Below the pieces are notes generated by a model that worked only from the letters and a program-made list of their open reading frames with translations, was not told where the DNA came from and did not search any database. From positions 1-7,357 of the forward strand of contig JAODMA010000010.1 in assembly GCA_025464545.1 (NCBI GenBank): a stretch of 7,357 nucleotides of DNA. The letters run 5' to 3'. Position numbers and translations under genes: made by a program. Below are positions 4,822-7,357 of this stretch, one piece after another; within the stretch, counting starts at the first letter, position 1; every line of letters starts with the position of its first letter. The DNA comes from Arthrobacter sp. (GTDB lineage: Bacteria > Actinomycetota > Actinomycetes > Actinomycetales > Micrococcaceae).

Positions 4822-7357
4822 TTGCACGACGACCGCCGTCTCACGGAAGTCCGGCTGGACCGCTTTCTGCGCGAACGCATCGTCCCCGCGGTTTACCCCC
4901 GCAGTATCCCGCTCGCGTTGAGCAGCTGGCAGGTCCCCGGCGAACCAGTCCCGGTGCTGGAGGCCCTCCGGCAGGACTTCGTCCCCCAGGAACACGGCGC
5001 GGCCTGGGGCCGGCCCTGGAGCACTACCTGGCTGCGGCTGCAGGGTGAAGTGCCGGACTCCTGGGGAACCGGTCCGGACACCGCGGTGGAAATCGTCGTG
5101 GACCTGGGGTTCAGCGGCGACCTTCCGGGCTTCCAGTGCGAAGGCATCGCCTGGCGGCCCGATGGCACCATCATCAAGGCGATCTCGCCGCGGAACCAGT
5201 ACATCCCGCTGAAGCTCCTCGGCAGCGGAATGTCCGTGGATTTCTACGTCGAAGCCGCGGCAAACCCGGACCTGTCGCAGGGATGGACGTTTGCGGCCAC
5301 CCCCTATGGTGACAAGGCGACCGCGGGCAACGAGCCGAAATACCGGTTGGGGCAGATCTTCATTGCCGAGCTGAACCAGAGCGTCTGGGAGCTGCAACAG
5401 GACATCTGGACGCTCAGCGGGCTCATGCACGAGCTGCCGATGGAACTGCCGCGCCGGCACGAAATCCTGCGGGCGCTCGAACGCATGCTGGACGTGATGG
5501 ATCCCGACGACGTCCCGGGAACCGCCGCCGCCGGCCGGGCCGCGCTCGCGGGGGTCCTGGCCCCGCCTGCCTACGCCTCGGCGCACCGGCTGCTCGCCAC
5601 CGGACATGCGCACATCGACTCCGCCTGGCTGTGGCCGGTGCGGGAGACCATCCGCAAGTGTGCCCGGACGTTCTCCAACGTGGTCGCCCTCATGGACGAG
5701 GATCCCGAGTTCATATTCTCCTGCTCCTCGGCCCAGCAGCTGGCCTGGATCAAGGAATACTACCCGGAGCTGTTTGGGCGCATTAGGGAGAAGGTCAAGT
5801 CCGGCCAGTTCGTTCCCGTGGGCGGCATGTGGGTCGAGTCGGACACCAACATGCCAGGCGGTGAGGCCATGGCCCGCCAGTTCCTGGAAGGTAAGAGCTT
5901 CTTCCTGGAGGAGTTCGGCGTGGAGTGCCGGGAAGCATGGCTACCGGATACCTTCGGCTATTCCGGAGCCCTCCCGCAGATCGTCAAGGCTGCCGGCAGC
6001 AAGTGGTTCCTGACCCAGAAGATCTCCTGGAACCAGGCCAACCGGATGCCGCACCACACCTTCAACTGGGAGGGCATCGACGGCACCCGGCTGTTCACCC
6101 ACTTCCCGCCGGTGGACAGCTACAGCTCCGAGCTCAGCGGCCGCGAGCTGGCCCACGCGGAGCGGAACTACCGCGACCACGGCCGCGGCACCATCTCGCT
6201 GGTCCCCTTCGGCTACGGGGACGGAGGCGGCGGACCAACCCGCGAGATGCTGGCGGCCGCGCGCCGCACGGCGGACCTGGAGGGATCCCCCAAGGTGCAG
6301 CTCGGCTCGGCGGCCAGCTTCTTCGCCCGGGCCCAGGCCGAGTACGATCCGCTCCCCGTCTGGGTGGGGGAACTGTACCTGGAACTCCACCGCGGAACCT
6401 ACACGAGCCAGGCCAACACCAAACTTGGCAACCGGCGCAGCGAACACCTGCTGCGGGAAGCGGAACTCTGGTGTGCTACCGCCGCGGTCCGCACCGGTTA
6501 CCGCTACCCGGCGGCGGAGCTCAAACGCCTCTGGCGGCTGGTCCTGCTGCAGCAATTCCATGACATCCTGCCGGGCAGCGCCATCGCCTGGGTCCATCAG
6601 GACGCCGAACGCAACTACGCCGCCGTCAGTAAGCAGCTCGAGGCGATCATCGCCGGTGCGGCCACGGCGGTGCTCGGCACGGGCGGAGGGGACTTCCTGC
6701 TCAACGCGGCGCCGCACGAGCGGCACGGCGTGCCTGCGCTGGCTGCAGCCGAACCGGTCCGCGCGGAGCAGCCGGTACAGGTGACCGAAGCCGAGGGCGG
6801 CTACATTCTGGACAACGGGGTGATCCGGGCCGTTATCAACTCTGACGGGTTGCTGGCGTCCCTGATGGACTACGTCAGCGGGCGGGAGGCGATCGCACCG
6901 GGGCAGTTCGGGAACCTCTTGGAGCTCCACCGGGACACGCCCAACCAATGGGACGCCTGGGACATCGACGCCTTCTACCGCCGCAACGCCGTCGCGCTGA
7001 CGGCGGCGCGATCGGTGACGCTGGAGCGCGACCCCGGAGGGGAAAGCCCGAACGCCGCCGTGGTGGTAGAGCGGGTGGCCGGATCCTCACCGGTGACCCA
7101 GCGGATTTCGCTGGGCGCGGGCGCCGATTCGCTATCGATTACCACGGTGGTGGACTGGCAGGAAAGGGAGAAACTGCTCAAGCTCGGCTTTGCCCTCGAC
7201 GTCCGTGCGGCCCGATCGGCCGCCGAGACGCAGTTCGGGCATGTTTTCCGCGACACCCACGTCAACACCTCTTGGGAAGCGGCCAAGTTCGAGATCTGTG
7301 CGCACCGCTGGATCCACGTGGGCGAACCCGGCTACGGCGTCGCCATCTCCAACGCCT
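4822..7357 (+). CDS. Alpha-mannosidase, glycoside hydrolase family 38 (3' end outside window)
   Basis: An uninterrupted frame of 845 codons still open at the window edge. Relatives of this type are about 1,000 residues, so most of the protein is visible. GH38 enzymes are zinc-dependent retaining alpha-mannosidases. Residues 1 to about 240 form an N-terminal beta-rich domain as in the Ams1/Man2C1 group. The catalytic domain begins with GHAHIDSAWLWPVRET (261-276); LPDTFGYSG (374-382) carries the nucleophile Asp376; GYGDGGGGPT follows (about 470-479); then ELYLELHRGTYTSQ (517-530) and QQFHDILPGS (577-586). By comparison with fly Golgi mannosidase II, the zinc ligands should be His264, Asp266, Asp376 and His580; all are present. 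A C-terminal beta domain starts near residue 680. There is no signal peptide, so it likely acts in the cytoplasm on imported mannosides. The start is TTG with a good ribosome binding site. The preceding palindrome suggests sugar-responsive control, separate from the molybdenum genes. Confidence 0.95.
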   Translation, partial: MHDDRRLTEVRLDRFLRERIVPAVYPRSIPLALSSWQVPGEPVPVLEALRQDFVPQEHGAAWGRPWSTTWLRLQGEVPDSWGTGPDTAVEIVVDLGFSGDLPGFQCEGIAWRPDGTIIKAISPRNQYIPLKLLGSGMSVDFYVEAAANPDLSQGWTFAATPYGDKATAGNEPKYRLGQIFIAELNQSVWELQQDIWTLSGLMHELPMELPRRHEILRALERMLDVMDPDDVPGTAAAGRAALAGVLAPPAYASAHRLLATGHAHIDSAWLWPVRETIRKCARTFSNVVALMDEDPEFIFSCSSAQQLAWIKEYYPELFGRIREKVKSGQFVPVGGMWVESDTNMPGGEAMARQFLEGKSFFLEEFGVECREAWLPDTFGYSGALPQIVKAAGSKWFLTQKISWNQANRMPHHTFNWEGIDGTRLFTHFPPVDSYSSELSGRELAHAERNYRDHGRGTISLVPFGYGDGGGGPTREMLAAARRTADLEGSPKVQLGSAASFFARAQAEYDPLPVWVGELYLELHRGTYTSQANTKLGNRRSEHLLREAELWCATAAVRTGYRYPAAELKRLWRLVLLQQFHDILPGSAIAWVHQDAERNYAAVSKQLEAIIAGAATAVLGTGGGDFLLNAAPHERHGVPALAAAEPVRAEQPVQVTEAEGGYILDNGVIRAVINSDGLLASLMDYVSGREAIAPGQFGNLLELHRDTPNQWDAWDIDAFYRRNAVALTAARSVTLERDPGGESPNAAVVVERVAGSSPVTQRISLGAGADSLSITTVVDWQEREKLLKLGFALDVRAARSAAETQFGHVFRDTHVNTSWEAAKFEICAHRWIHVGEPGYGVAISNA

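Noticed and set aside
4783..5613. 276-codon antisense open frame at the mannosidase 5' end
   Set aside because: It would start inside the mannosidase and end in its promoter region, and it has no domain features; a shadow of the sense gene.
5941..6948. 335-codon antisense open frame within the mannosidase
   Set aside because: The sense frame carries conserved GH38 motifs throughout this stretch; the antisense product resembles nothing known.

Overview
This window is a high-GC, gene-dense piece of an actinobacterial chromosome. The likely source is the Arthrobacter/Pseudarthrobacter group (Micrococcaceae). That placement is an inference from GC-rich third positions, GTG/TTG starts, an actinobacterial type of stand-alone HNH protein, and a mobA-DUF6457-moeA cluster. 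All recognised genes are on the + strand. There is no tRNA, rRNA, CRISPR array, insertion sequence or phage gene. Most other open frames, including a very long antisense one, are by-products of GC-rich codon usage.

Layout. (1) The 3' end of a secreted NlpC/P60-type cell-wall peptidase, closed by a strong hairpin terminator at 584-613. (2) A 170-base gap, then a small stand-alone HNH nuclease gene (784-1284). (3) A molybdenum-cofactor block: a MobA-like guanylyltransferase (1353-2036), a small DUF6457 protein (2020-2307) and a divergent MoeA (2304-3767). These overlap by 17 and 4 bases and so form one translationally coupled unit. After 90 bases that contain a possible hairpin comes fdhD (3858-4727). 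(4) A short AT-richer regulatory gap with a perfect inverted repeat, then a GH38 alpha-mannosidase (from 4822) that is still open at the window edge, with 845 codons visible.

How the genes work together. MoeA inserts molybdate into molybdopterin, MobA adds GMP to make the guanine dinucleotide form, and FdhD passes sulfur to that cofactor for formate dehydrogenase. The block therefore covers the late cofactor steps for a formate-dehydrogenase-type enzyme, but no dehydrogenase subunit is encoded here. DUF6457 has no known function; its position between mobA and moeA, overlapping both, suggests an accessory role in the same pathway. The mannosidase looks like a separate, sugar-regulated transcription unit.

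No clearly new system such as a defence island or mobile element was found. The points most worth following are the DUF6457 gene, the unusual active-site substitutions and terminal extensions of the MoeA homologue, the palindromic operator in front of the mannosidase, and a possible leaderless start of mobA.
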